From: IDS-8 sp036381215
GTDB lineage: Bacteria > Pseudomonadota > Gammaproteobacteria > Steroidobacterales > Woeseiaceae
Assembly: GCA_036381215.1 (NCBI GenBank)
Contig: DASVDF010000078.1
Span: 1 to 64,000 of the forward strand
DNA length: 64,000 nt
Reading direction: 5' to 3'
Shown piece after piece: positions 23,313-29,812 of the stretch. The notes below the pieces were generated by a model, which had not been told where the DNA came from, ran no database searches, and was given only the letters and a program-made list of their open reading frames with translations. The stretch's first letter is position 1. Each line of letters opens with the position of its first letter. Both the position numbers and the translations under genes were made by a program.

Positions 23313-24593
23313 GTGGCCGCGCGGCGCCCTCCCGCGGCCGACCCGGCGGGTGCCCACCCGGGCGCTGCCAGCGGCGGCCGACGCGCCTTGCGAGGCGCAC
23401 AGCTGCACCTCGCGCGCATCGCGGGCGTGGACGTCTGTCTCGACTGGAGCCTGCTGATCATTTTCTTCCTGATCAGCATGAGCCTCGGCAGTGGACTCTT
23501 CCCCGCCTGGCATCCCGAATGGAGCGCGGCGACGACGTGGCTCACCGCCTTCGCCGCGGCGGTCCTGTTCCTGCTGTCGGTGCTGGTGCACGAAATGTCG
23601 CATGCGCTGGTCGGCCGCGCGCGCGGCATGCAGATCCGCCGCATCACGCTGTTCATCTTCGGTGGCATGGCGCACCTCGAGGAAGACCCGCACGACTGGC
23701 GCACCGAGCTTTACATGGCCGGCGTCGGCCCGCTCACCAGTCTCGTTCTCGGGTTCCTGTTCATCTGGCTCGGCTCACTCGGCATCGGTCACCTGCCGGA
23801 AGGCCCGCTCGACCCGGAGGCCGTATTTGCCGACCTGTCGCCCTGGGCCACCCTGCTCCTATGGCTCGGACCCGTGAACATCGTCCTCGGGATCTTCAAT
23901 CTCGTGCCCGGCTTTCCGCTGGACGGCGGCCGGGTGTTGCGTGCCGCGATCTGGGGCGCGACCGGCGACCTGCACCGGGCAACGCGCTGGGCATCGCTCG
24001 CGGGACGCGCGTTCGCGTGGCTCTTGATCGCCGCCGGGATCGCGATGATTTTAGGACTTACAGTGCCGATATTCGGCCGCGGCTTCGTCGGCGGGCTGTG
24101 GCTCACGCTGATCGGCTGGTTCCTGCACAACGCCGCGCTCATGAGCTACCGCCAGCTGCTCCTGCAAAGTGCGCTGAAGGGCGTGCCGGTGCGGCGGCTG
24201 ATGCTCGGCGACGTGCGCACGATTGCACCCGACGTGACGTTGCGCGAGTTCGTCGACGACTACGTCATGGGTCACGAGCAGCGCGCGTGGCCGGTGCTCG
24301 TGGAGGGGCGGCTCGCCGGTATCGTCTGCCTCAGCGACGTGCGCAAGGAGGCGCGGGAGCGCTGGCCGGAGGCCCGGGTGCGTGACGTCATGACGCCCGC
24401 GAGCGACGCGCTCACGGTGTCGCCGAACGACGAGAGCGAGCGTGCGCTGCAGCTCATCGCCGCGCGCGGCGTGAACCAGCTTCCGGTGATCGATGGCGGT
24501 CGTCTCGTCGGCATCGTGCGCCGGGAGGACATCCTGCGCTGGCTGTCGCTGCACGCCGAAGATTTTTCGGAGACGCATCCGCGCGGTACCTGA
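23313..24593 (+). CDS. Site-2 protease-type (M50) membrane metalloprotease with CBS domains
   Basis: A 426-residue intramembrane zinc protease. The zinc motif HEMSH is at residues 93-97 and the third ligand in FPLDGGR (Asp204). Six spans occupy about 38-285. Two CBS domains follow (about 300-355 and 360-420: VRDVMTPASDALTV, GVNQLPVIDGGRLVGIVRREDILRW), as in the Rip3/YdiL-type M50B group, where they may bind adenine nucleotides. The start is GTG immediately after the cupin stop. The substrate is unknown. A perfect 27-bp-arm inverted repeat follows the stop. Confidence 0.92.
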   Translation: MAARRPPAADPAGAHPGAASGGRRALRGAQLHLARIAGVDVCLDWSLLIIFFLISMSLGSGLFPAWHPEWSAATTWLTAFAAAVLFLLSVLVHEMSHALVGRARGMQIRRITLFIFGGMAHLEEDPHDWRTELYMAGVGPLTSLVLGFLFIWLGSLGIGHLPEGPLDPEAVFADLSPWATLLLWLGPVNIVLGIFNLVPGFPLDGGRVLRAAIWGATGDLHRATRWASLAGRAFAWLLIAAGIAMILGLTVPIFGRGFVGGLWLTLIGWFLHNAALMSYRQLLLQSALKGVPVRRLMLGDVRTIAPDVTLREFVDDYVMGHEQRAWPVLVEGRLAGIVCLSDVRKEARERWPEARVRDVMTPASDALTVSPNDESERALQLIAARGVNQLPVIDGGRLVGIVRREDILRWLSLHAEDFSETHPRGT

Positions 24594-24619
24594 GAAGGGG
24601 CAGCGGGATAAACCCTGCT

Positions 24620-24682
24620 CCCGTAGGAGCGCGCATCGCGCGCGAAACGGATTTGTTCGCGCGCGATGCGCGCTCCTACGGG
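24620..24682. repeat. REP-type inverted repeat with perfect 27-bp arms
   Basis: Arms at 24620-24646 and 24656-24682 are perfectly complementary and carry the core GTAGGAGCGCGCATCGCGCG; the loop is nine bases. It lies between two convergent genes and its right arm supplies the TAG stop of pcm. It is the most complete of four copies in the window and probably also acts as a transcription terminator or mRNA end stabiliser. Confidence 0.9.
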
Positions 24683-25347
24683 GGCGGCGCGGGATCGCTG
24701 ACCAGCGGCACGAAGCGCACCGGCGCGATCGAGCGCTCGCTGTACTCCTGCTCGTCGCGGCGCGTGATGCAGACCAGCTCCTGGAACAGGGCATCGCGTG
24801 CGACTGGAATCACGAGGCGCCCTCCGATCTTCAATTGCTGCCTGAGCGGATCGGGCACCTCGCGCCCCCCGGCAGCGACCACGATCGCGTCGAACGGCGC
24901 GTGCTCGGGCCAGCCTTTCGTGCCGTCACCCTGGCGGATCACGACGTTGTCGTAACCGAGCTCCCCGATCGTACGGGCGGCGCGGTCGGCGAGCTCCGGG
25001 ATGCGCTCGAGGGCCCACACCGAGCCCGCGATCTGCCCGAGCACCGCGGCGGCGTAGCCGGAGCCCGCGCCCACCTCCAGCACGTTCTCGCCGCCCGCGA
25101 GCGCCAGTGCTTCGATCATGCAGGCGACGATGTACGGTTGCGAGATGGTCTGCCCCGAACCGATCGGCAACGGCGAGTCCTCGTAAGCGAACTCGCGCAG
25201 GTTCTCCGGCACGAACGCCTCGCGCGGCACGGCTCGCATCGCGTCCAGCACTTTGCCGGAGCGCACGCCGCGCGCCGCAATCTGCCGCTCGACCATCTCG
25301 TCGCGTCGGGTGGCGTAAGCGTCGTTCCGGATCGGTTCGGGCCGCAT
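24676..25347 (-). CDS. pcm: Protein-L-isoaspartate O-methyltransferase
   Basis: A 223-residue SAM-dependent methyltransferase that repairs isoaspartyl residues. Family signatures are VPREAFVPENLREFAYEDSPLPIG followed by GQTISQPYIVACM, the SAM-binding VLEVGAGSGYAAAVL, and DAIVVAAGGREVPDPLRQQL. The length is typical. The C terminus ends DPAPPP at a TAG that belongs to the REP repeat, which suggests the original stop was replaced when the repeat arrived. It stands alone on its strand. Confidence 0.95.
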   Translation of the reverse strand: MRPEPIRNDAYATRRDEMVERQIAARGVRSGKVLDAMRAVPREAFVPENLREFAYEDSPLPIGSGQTISQPYIVACMIEALALAGGENVLEVGAGSGYAAAVLGQIAGSVWALERIPELADRAARTIGELGYDNVVIRQGDGTKGWPEHAPFDAIVVAAGGREVPDPLRQQLKIGGRLVIPVARDALFQELVCITRRDEQEYSERSIAPVRFVPLVSDPAPPP

Positions 25348-25541
25348 GGTGTCGGCTGCGCGGTGATATGTCGCCCTTGCAGCAAGATACGTGCCGGCAG
25401 GGCGTACCCGGGCGCCCGCCGCTGCGTGCAGCTTTTACAGGCGGCATTGTAAGCCGTTCCGCCCGGCGCGCGACGGGCAGCGCATGTCATTCTTGCACCG
25501 CGCGTTTGCAAAATTGTGCCGGCCTCGCGGCGGATTTTGCA

Positions 25542-25557
25542 TGGCATGGTTCTTGCT
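25542..25557 (+). promoter_or_regulatory. Sigma-54 (RpoN) promoter of the membrane-protein cluster
   Basis: TGGCATG, 4 bases, TTGCT: the -24 GG and -12 GC are exactly ten bases apart, as sigma-54 requires. The start would be near 25,568, giving a leader of about 29 bases. A nearly identical site precedes the hemerythrin gene. An activator gene is not present in the window. Confidence 0.8.
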
Positions 25558-25596
25558 CATTCCGACAACAGGCCGGCGTTCGATACGGGACACACC

Positions 25597-26118
25597 ATGA
25601 GCGATCTCACGCGGCCGGACGGTATCGAGAGCCGGCACGTGCACGCGGGCGGCACGCGATTGCACGCGTGGCCCATCGGGCTCGTCCTTTTCGGGTTGGT
25701 CCTCGTCGTTGCCGGCCTTGGCGTGTTCGGCGCCCGTGCGGCGGTGAGCGGCGCCGCCGCGGGTGTACGCCTGTCGGTCGAAGGGCCGAAGCGCATCCGC
25801 AGCGGCGAGATGTTCGAGATGCTCTTCACCGTGGAGACCGAACGGGCAATTCGTGACGCGGTGCTCACCGTGGATCCGGCCATCTGGAAGGACGTGACGG
25901 TCAACACGTTCATGCCGCAACCCGCCGACGAGCGCTTCGAGGACGGTGCGTTCGCGTTCCATTTCGGCGCCCTGAGTCCGGGCTCGCGCTTGCTCGTCAA
26001 GGTCGACGGCCAGATCAACCCGATTTATCCGCCCGGTCCGCGGGACGGCACTATCACGCTCGTCGACGGAGCGGCCACCCTCGTGAGCGTCGATTATTCG
26101 ATCAAGGTGTTTCCCTGA
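25597..26118 (+). CDS. Membrane-anchored protein of unknown function, first gene of the DUF421 cluster
   Basis: A 173-residue protein with a short cytoplasmic head, a single span at about 25-47 and an extracytoplasmic domain with strands (RSGEMFEMLFTVETERAIRDAVLTVDPAIWKDVTVNTF and FGALSPGSRLLVKVDGQINP), suggestive of an immunoglobulin-like sandwich. The start at 25597 is favoured over one 27 codons earlier because the sigma-54 promoter lies between them. Its stop overlaps the ATG of the DUF421 gene (TGATG). I do not recognise the family beyond its regular company with DUF421 genes. Confidence 0.75.
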   Translation: MSDLTRPDGIESRHVHAGGTRLHAWPIGLVLFGLVLVVAGLGVFGARAAVSGAAAGVRLSVEGPKRIRSGEMFEMLFTVETERAIRDAVLTVDPAIWKDVTVNTFMPQPADERFEDGAFAFHFGALSPGSRLLVKVDGQINPIYPPGPRDGTITLVDGAATLVSVDYSIKVFP

Positions 26119-26609
26119 TGGACATCGTCATTCGCGCTTCCGCCATCTTCTTCATTCTCTACGTGCTGGTCCGGCTCATGGGCAAACGCGAGCTGGGGCA
26201 GATGACGCCATTCGAGCTCATCGTGCTGGTCGTCATCGGCGATCTCGTGCAGCAGGGCGTAACGCACAACGACTATTCCCTGCTGGGTGCACTGCTCGCG
26301 GTCACCACGATGGGCTTCTGGGCGCTCGCGCTGAGCTGGGCGACGTATCTCTGGAGCCGCGCGGAGTCACTGCTCGACGGCGAGCCGCGCGTGATCGTGA
26401 AGGACGGCGAGATCGTGCGCGAGAACCTGCGCCGGGACCGCCTGACCCGCGCCGAGATCCTCTCCGAGATGCGCCTCGCCGGCATCGGCCATCTCTCCCA
26501 GGTCGAGTGGGCGATCCTCGAGCCGCGCGGCAAGATGAGCTTCATCCAGCGGCGTGGCGGCGAGCGCCCGCAGCACGCACAGAACGCCGAGGATCAGGGC
26601 GCGACATGA
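26118..26609 (+). CDS. DUF421 (YetF-like) membrane protein
   Basis: A 163-residue protein with three spans (about 5-22, 35-52, 58-80) and a cytoplasmic DUF421 domain. Signatures are VRLMGKRELGQMTPFELIVLVVIGDLVQ and, after the spans, GEPRVIVKDGEIVRENLRRDRLTRAEILSEMRLAG and VEWAILEPRGKMSFI. The family includes the YetF/YdfR proteins of Bacillus, linked to spore coat and germination; in Gram-negative bacteria its role is unknown. It overlaps both neighbours (TGATG upstream, ATGA downstream), so the cluster is tightly coupled. Confidence 0.9.
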   Translation: MDIVIRASAIFFILYVLVRLMGKRELGQMTPFELIVLVVIGDLVQQGVTHNDYSLLGALLAVTTMGFWALALSWATYLWSRAESLLDGEPRVIVKDGEIVRENLRRDRLTRAEILSEMRLAGIGHLSQVEWAILEPRGKMSFIQRRGGERPQHAQNAEDQGAT

Positions 26610-27523
26610 CACGGCGGCGCCGGCCCGGGCGCGCTTTCACCGGTCCCGGGGCATCGGCCGCGACCACGGCGCGCCAGCTGGTACGCGGCATGGCCGGCGG
26701 CCTGCTCCTCGGGATGCCGCCCCTCTTCACCATGGAAATGTGGTTCCAGGGATTCCTGATGGCGCCGCTCAAGATCGTGGTGCTGATCGTGTTCACGTTC
26801 CTGATCGTGATCGGCTACGGCGCCTTCTGCGGCTTCCGCCGCGAGCGCACCTGGCCCGACCTGATCATCGACTGCGTGCAGACGATGGGGCTCGCGGCGC
26901 TGGTCGCGGCCTTCGCCCTGTGGCTGATCGGGCGCATCGGCCCCGGTACCGGCCTGCTCGAGGCGATGGGCAAGATCGGCCTGCAGATGATCCCGATCTC
27001 CCTCGGTATCTCGCTCGCCGGCGCCCAGCTCGCCGACCCGGAGGACCAGGGCGACGAAGCGGCCGACCTCGGCACCGAGTTTTCCACGCCCGAATTCGGC
27101 GCGTTCGGCCGGCTGTTCGTCGCCGCCGGTGCCGCGCTGTTCCTGTCGCTGAACGTCGCGCCCACCGAGGAAACGCTGTTTCTCGCCGTCGGGGGATCCT
27201 GGTGGCTGATGGTGCTGGTCGTCGCCGCTTCCCTGCTCATGTCGTATGCCATCGTCTTCTATGCGGATTTCCGCGGCGGCCGCCGCCGCACGCGGCGCGA
27301 TACCCTGCTGGACTACCCGCTGACCGAGACAGTGGTCGCCTACGGAGTGAGCCTGCTGGTCAGCGCACTGCTCGTCTGGTCGTTCGGCCGCACCGCAGGC
27401 ACGCCGCCTTACACGATCGTCGCGCAGATCGTCGTGCTCGGCGTCGTCGCCGCGTTCGGCGCGGCCGCCGGACGGCTGCTCCTCGGCAGCGGCGGAGCCG
27501 GTGGCGGAAATGGAAAGCCGTAA
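26606..27523 (+). CDS. TIGR02587-like integral membrane protein
   Basis: A 305-residue protein with seven or eight spans. The N-terminal part has RGMAGGLLLGMPPLFTMEMW, and the middle has the motif LNVAPTEETLFLA within two spans, both features of the TIGR02587 family of putative membrane proteins. An acidic cytoplasmic loop (about 140-165) splits the molecule. The start overlaps the DUF421 stop by four bases. The family regularly stands beside DUF421 and TIGR02588 genes, and no activity is known. The recognition is from memory of the family and could be checked by profile search. Confidence 0.8.
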   Translation: MTRRRRPGRAFTGPGASAATTARQLVRGMAGGLLLGMPPLFTMEMWFQGFLMAPLKIVVLIVFTFLIVIGYGAFCGFRRERTWPDLIIDCVQTMGLAALVAAFALWLIGRIGPGTGLLEAMGKIGLQMIPISLGISLAGAQLADPEDQGDEAADLGTEFSTPEFGAFGRLFVAAGAALFLSLNVAPTEETLFLAVGGSWWLMVLVVAASLLMSYAIVFYADFRGGRRRTRRDTLLDYPLTETVVAYGVSLLVSALLVWSFGRTAGTPPYTIVAQIVVLGVVAAFGAAAGRLLLGSGGAGGGNGKP

Positions 27524-27884
27524 CCGCCTCGAGTGGATCGTCCTCGCGGCAAGCCTGGTCGCGATCGCCGCCGTGCTCGGGGTGCTGGTCTGGGAAGGAT
27601 TCGGCGATCACGGTCGGCCGCCGCTGCCGACGGTGGCTCTGCACCGCGCGCGCGCCTATGCCACAGCGGCCGGCTGGGTGCTGCCGGCCACCGCCACGAA
27701 CAAGGGCGACCGCTCCGCGCAGGCCGTCACTTTCATCGCGACGGCGCGCGTACGCGGTCGCGAGGAAGAGGCTACAGTCACCGTCGACTATCTGCCGGCC
27801 GGCTCCGACGTCGAGGTCGCGTTCGGTTTCAGCGCCGAGCCGGACGGCGAGGTGCGGGTGCGCATCGCCGGGTTCCTCCCGTGA
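27510..27884 (+). CDS. TIGR02588-like single-span protein
   Basis: A 124-residue protein: one span at about 8-28 (LEWIVLAASLVAIAAVLGVLVW), then an extracytoplasmic domain of about 90 residues with strands such as GWVLPATATNKGDRSAQAVTFIATA and a DYLPAGSDVEVAFGF segment, a layout like a small CARDB or Ig-type domain. Its start lies 14 bases inside the preceding gene; a GTG three codons earlier is also possible. It closes the sigma-54-driven cluster and probably forms a complex with the other membrane proteins. Function unknown. Confidence 0.75.
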   Translation: MESRNRLEWIVLAASLVAIAAVLGVLVWEGFGDHGRPPLPTVALHRARAYATAAGWVLPATATNKGDRSAQAVTFIATARVRGREEEATVTVDYLPAGSDVEVAFGFSAEPDGEVRVRIAGFLP

Positions 27885-28011
27885 CGGGGACGGACTCGCG
27901 CTCCGCGCGAATCGCGACGGTGTCGAAATTCTTCCGCGCAGGAAATGCTCGCACCCGGTAAATAGTGCAGCAGCATTGCGCCGGTCATGCGCTTCTCACG
28001 CGTCTCATGCG

Positions 28012-28027
28012 TGGCATGTTTCTTGCT
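28012..28027 (+). promoter_or_regulatory. Sigma-54 (RpoN) promoter of the hemerythrin gene
   Basis: TGGCATG, 4 bases, TTGCT, with GG and GC ten bases apart. It shares 15 of 16 positions with the site at 25,542. The predicted start is near 28,038, giving a leader of about 43 bases. Confidence 0.8.
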
Positions 28028-28080
28028 CCTTCCCGCGCATCCATAAAGACATGCGAAAGCCCTGCCGAGGAGACCGAACG

Positions 28081-28560
28081 ATGGCCAAGAGCGCAATAGA
28101 ACTGCTGAAGGAAGATCACCGCAAGGTGAAAGAGCTGCTGTCGGAGCTCGTGCAGACCACGGCACGTGCGGAGAAGAAGCGGCTCAACCTGCTCGAGAAG
28201 ATCGAACAGGAGCTGCACGTCCACACGCACATCGAGGAAGAGATCTTCTATCCCGCCTTCAAGGAGGCCGGCAACTCCGAAGCGTCCAGGATGTACTTCG
28301 AGGCGCTCGAGGAGCATCGGGCGGTCGACGAGCTGGTGCTGCCCGATCTCAAGAAAACCTCCCCCACCAGCGAGAAATTCTCCGGCCGCGCGAAGGTGCT
28401 GAAGGAGCTCGTGGAGCACCACGTGGAGGAGGAAGAGAAGGAGATGTTCAAGAAGGCGCAGAAGGCGATGTCGAAGGAAGAGCTCACGGAGCTCGGCGGG
28501 CGTCTCGCCGAGCGCAAGCAGGAGCTCCAGCGCCAGATGCAACAGAGCCGCGCCGCCTGA
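28081..28560 (+). CDS. Hemerythrin HHE-domain protein
   Basis: A 159-residue all-helical protein. The iron ligands expected of a hemerythrin-like four-helix bundle are visible: LLKEDHRKVKELL, HVHTHIEEEIFYP, LEEHRAVDEL and LVEHHVEEEEKEMF. The C-terminal 30 residues are a charged helix rich in Lys, Glu and Gln. Such proteins bind oxygen, NO or iron, or act in redox stress. The start follows a GAGGAGA site. It has its own sigma-54 promoter, matching that of the membrane cluster just upstream, so the two units probably respond to the same activator. Confidence 0.92.
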   Translation: MAKSAIELLKEDHRKVKELLSELVQTTARAEKKRLNLLEKIEQELHVHTHIEEEIFYPAFKEAGNSEASRMYFEALEEHRAVDELVLPDLKKTSPTSEKFSGRAKVLKELVEHHVEEEEKEMFKKAQKAMSKEELTELGGRLAERKQELQRQMQQSRAA

Positions 28561-28620
28561 GCGTCACCGCCGCCCTCTCGACCTGAAGTTGCTGAAGCGG
28601 CGGGCGCGCCGGATGCGTGC

Positions 28621-28653
28621 CCGTCGCCTGCGTACCCCCGTCGCCTGCGTACC
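28621..28653. repeat. Short tandem repeat, two copies of a 16-bp unit
   Basis: CCGTCGCCTGCGTACC occurs at 28621-28636 and again at 28638-28653, a 17-base period. It lies in the short non-coding space after the hemerythrin gene, next to the decayed lipoprotein gene. Confidence 0.75.
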
Positions 28654-28683
28654 GGACCGACGACGCGAGACCCGTTCCGAGCC

Positions 28684-29367
28684 TCAACCCTCGTTCGGTG
28701 TGCCCCCTCTCAGCTTCTCCTGATCGATCTCGGAGGCGACGGGCGCGTGCACCCAGTACCCGTTCTCGTCTTTCTCGAAATGCTGCTCCACCGCCAGCAT
28801 CGCCGCGTCGTGGGCGGTGCGTGCGAGCTCGTTCTCGTCCTGAAGCGCGGTGCAACTTGCATGCCACCGACCCCCCAGCTGACGTCATGTTGCAGAACGA
28901 CCGACGTTGTGACGATCGAATGGTTGCGAACAGCAATACTGAAACGCACCGTTGTCTCGCCGGAACATGAGCTCCGTGGACCCTTCCGGAGTGACGAAAT
29001 TGGGACGCTTCGGCAGATCGATGATCGGGTCCTGCATCGTTTCGCCCAGGAACACGACCGTCAGCCCGGACGTGCCCGTGACCCCGCAAGTCAGCAGGAT
29101 CCTGTAATCGTCACTGCGGTAGCCGAACGTGCCACTGTCGCCTCGGGTGAAGTAGATCCACCAGGATCCGCCCCTCGCGTAGACATACGCCCGGTCCGCG
29201 TCGCCGGCCAGCGCCCGCCCGGTCCTCGCCTTGCTCTCGCCCAGGCACAACCGGATCGCCTGAAAGCTCTGTTGCGGGGCCGATGGGGCGGCCGCACAGG
29301 CAGTGAGCATGGCGGCGGCGCCGGTGACCATCAGCTTGCCGACTCCGGCCGCTCGGGTGGCTTGCAC
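28684..29367 (-). pseudogene. Interrupted lipoprotein gene with in-frame stop
   Basis: From the ATG at 29367 the frame codes a lipoprotein: signal peptide with lipobox LTAC (about residue 24) and a domain with GGSWWIYFTRGDSG and TVVFLGETMQDPIIDLPKRP. It meets a TGA at 28885-28887, yet the same frame continues for another 66 coding-like codons (TALQDENELARTAHDAAMLA, then EKDENGYWVHAPVASEID) to a stop at 28684-28686. Between about 28,880 and 28,960 the base composition is lower in GC, and an alternative frame there reads VRFSIAVRNHSIVTTSVVLQ, so two compensating frameshifts are another explanation. A short 160-residue version could still be made. Confidence 0.65.
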
Positions 29368-29379
29368 CTTATCCCTCTC

Positions 29380-29418
29380 TGTGCTAATTTTTGAGCATAC
29401 TGCTCATATATTAGCACA
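29380..29418. promoter_or_regulatory. 39-bp palindromic operator before the BlaI-like gene
   Basis: Two inverted repeats share one centre at 29399: outer arms TGTGCTAA/TTAGCACA (29380-29387, 29411-29418) and inner arms TGAGCA/TGCTCA. It lies between the decayed lipoprotein gene and the BlaI-like gene, 10 bases before the latter's start, as expected for an autoregulating BlaI/MecI-type repressor. The AT-rich middle probably contains the promoter. Confidence 0.8.
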
Positions 29419-29428
29419 GGTGTCGAGC

Positions 29429-29812
29429 ATGCCCCGAAAGAGCAACCTGACTCGCCGCGAGCAGCAGGTCATGGACGTGATCTATGAGCTGGACGAGGCG
29501 ACCGCGAAAGAGGTGCGCGCCCGGCTCGCCGATCCGCCGAGCTACTCGGCCGTGCGGGCGGTCCTGGCGCGCCTCGTCGAGCAGGGCCACCTGAAATTCC
29601 GGGAGGTGGGGCCCCGTTACGTCTATTCGCCGGCGCTCGGGCGGAAACGGCTTCGGCAGGCCGCGCTGCGCAAGGTCATGGACACGTTTTTCGAAGGCTC
29701 GCCACTGCGCACCATGAACGCGCTGCTCGGCATCTCCGCAAGCGACCTGTCGCGGGAAGAGCTCGAGGAGCTCGCGCAGGCCGTCGAACGCGCGCAGCGG
29801 GAGAAAGAATGA
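29429..29812 (+). CDS. BlaI/MecI/CopY-family repressor
   Basis: A 127-residue winged-helix repressor. The BlaI signature NLTRREQQVMDVIYELDEATAKEVRARL leads into the recognition helix PSYSAVRAVLARLVEQGHL and a wing FREVGPRYVYSPAL. The C-terminal half, which dimerises and is cut on induction, is helical (MNALLGISASDLSREELEELAQAV). The start lies just downstream of the palindromic operator. It overlaps the sensor-protease gene by four bases (ATGA), the usual blaI-blaR1 order. No beta-lactamase gene is nearby, so the signal may be something else. Confidence 0.93.
   Translation: MPRKSNLTRREQQVMDVIYELDEATAKEVRARLADPPSYSAVRAVLARLVEQGHLKFREVGPRYVYSPALGRKRLRQAALRKVMDTFFEGSPLRTMNALLGISASDLSREELEELAQAVERAQREKE

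Noticed and set aside
27881..27961. A 26-codon frame overlapping the TIGR02588-like stop by GTGA
   Set aside because: Overlap alone is not enough; the product is short, basic and has no recognisable feature.
28885..28887. Selenocysteine at the in-frame TGA of the lipoprotein gene
   Set aside because: No hairpin typical of a SECIS element is seen just after it, the context is not a redox motif and decay explains it more simply.
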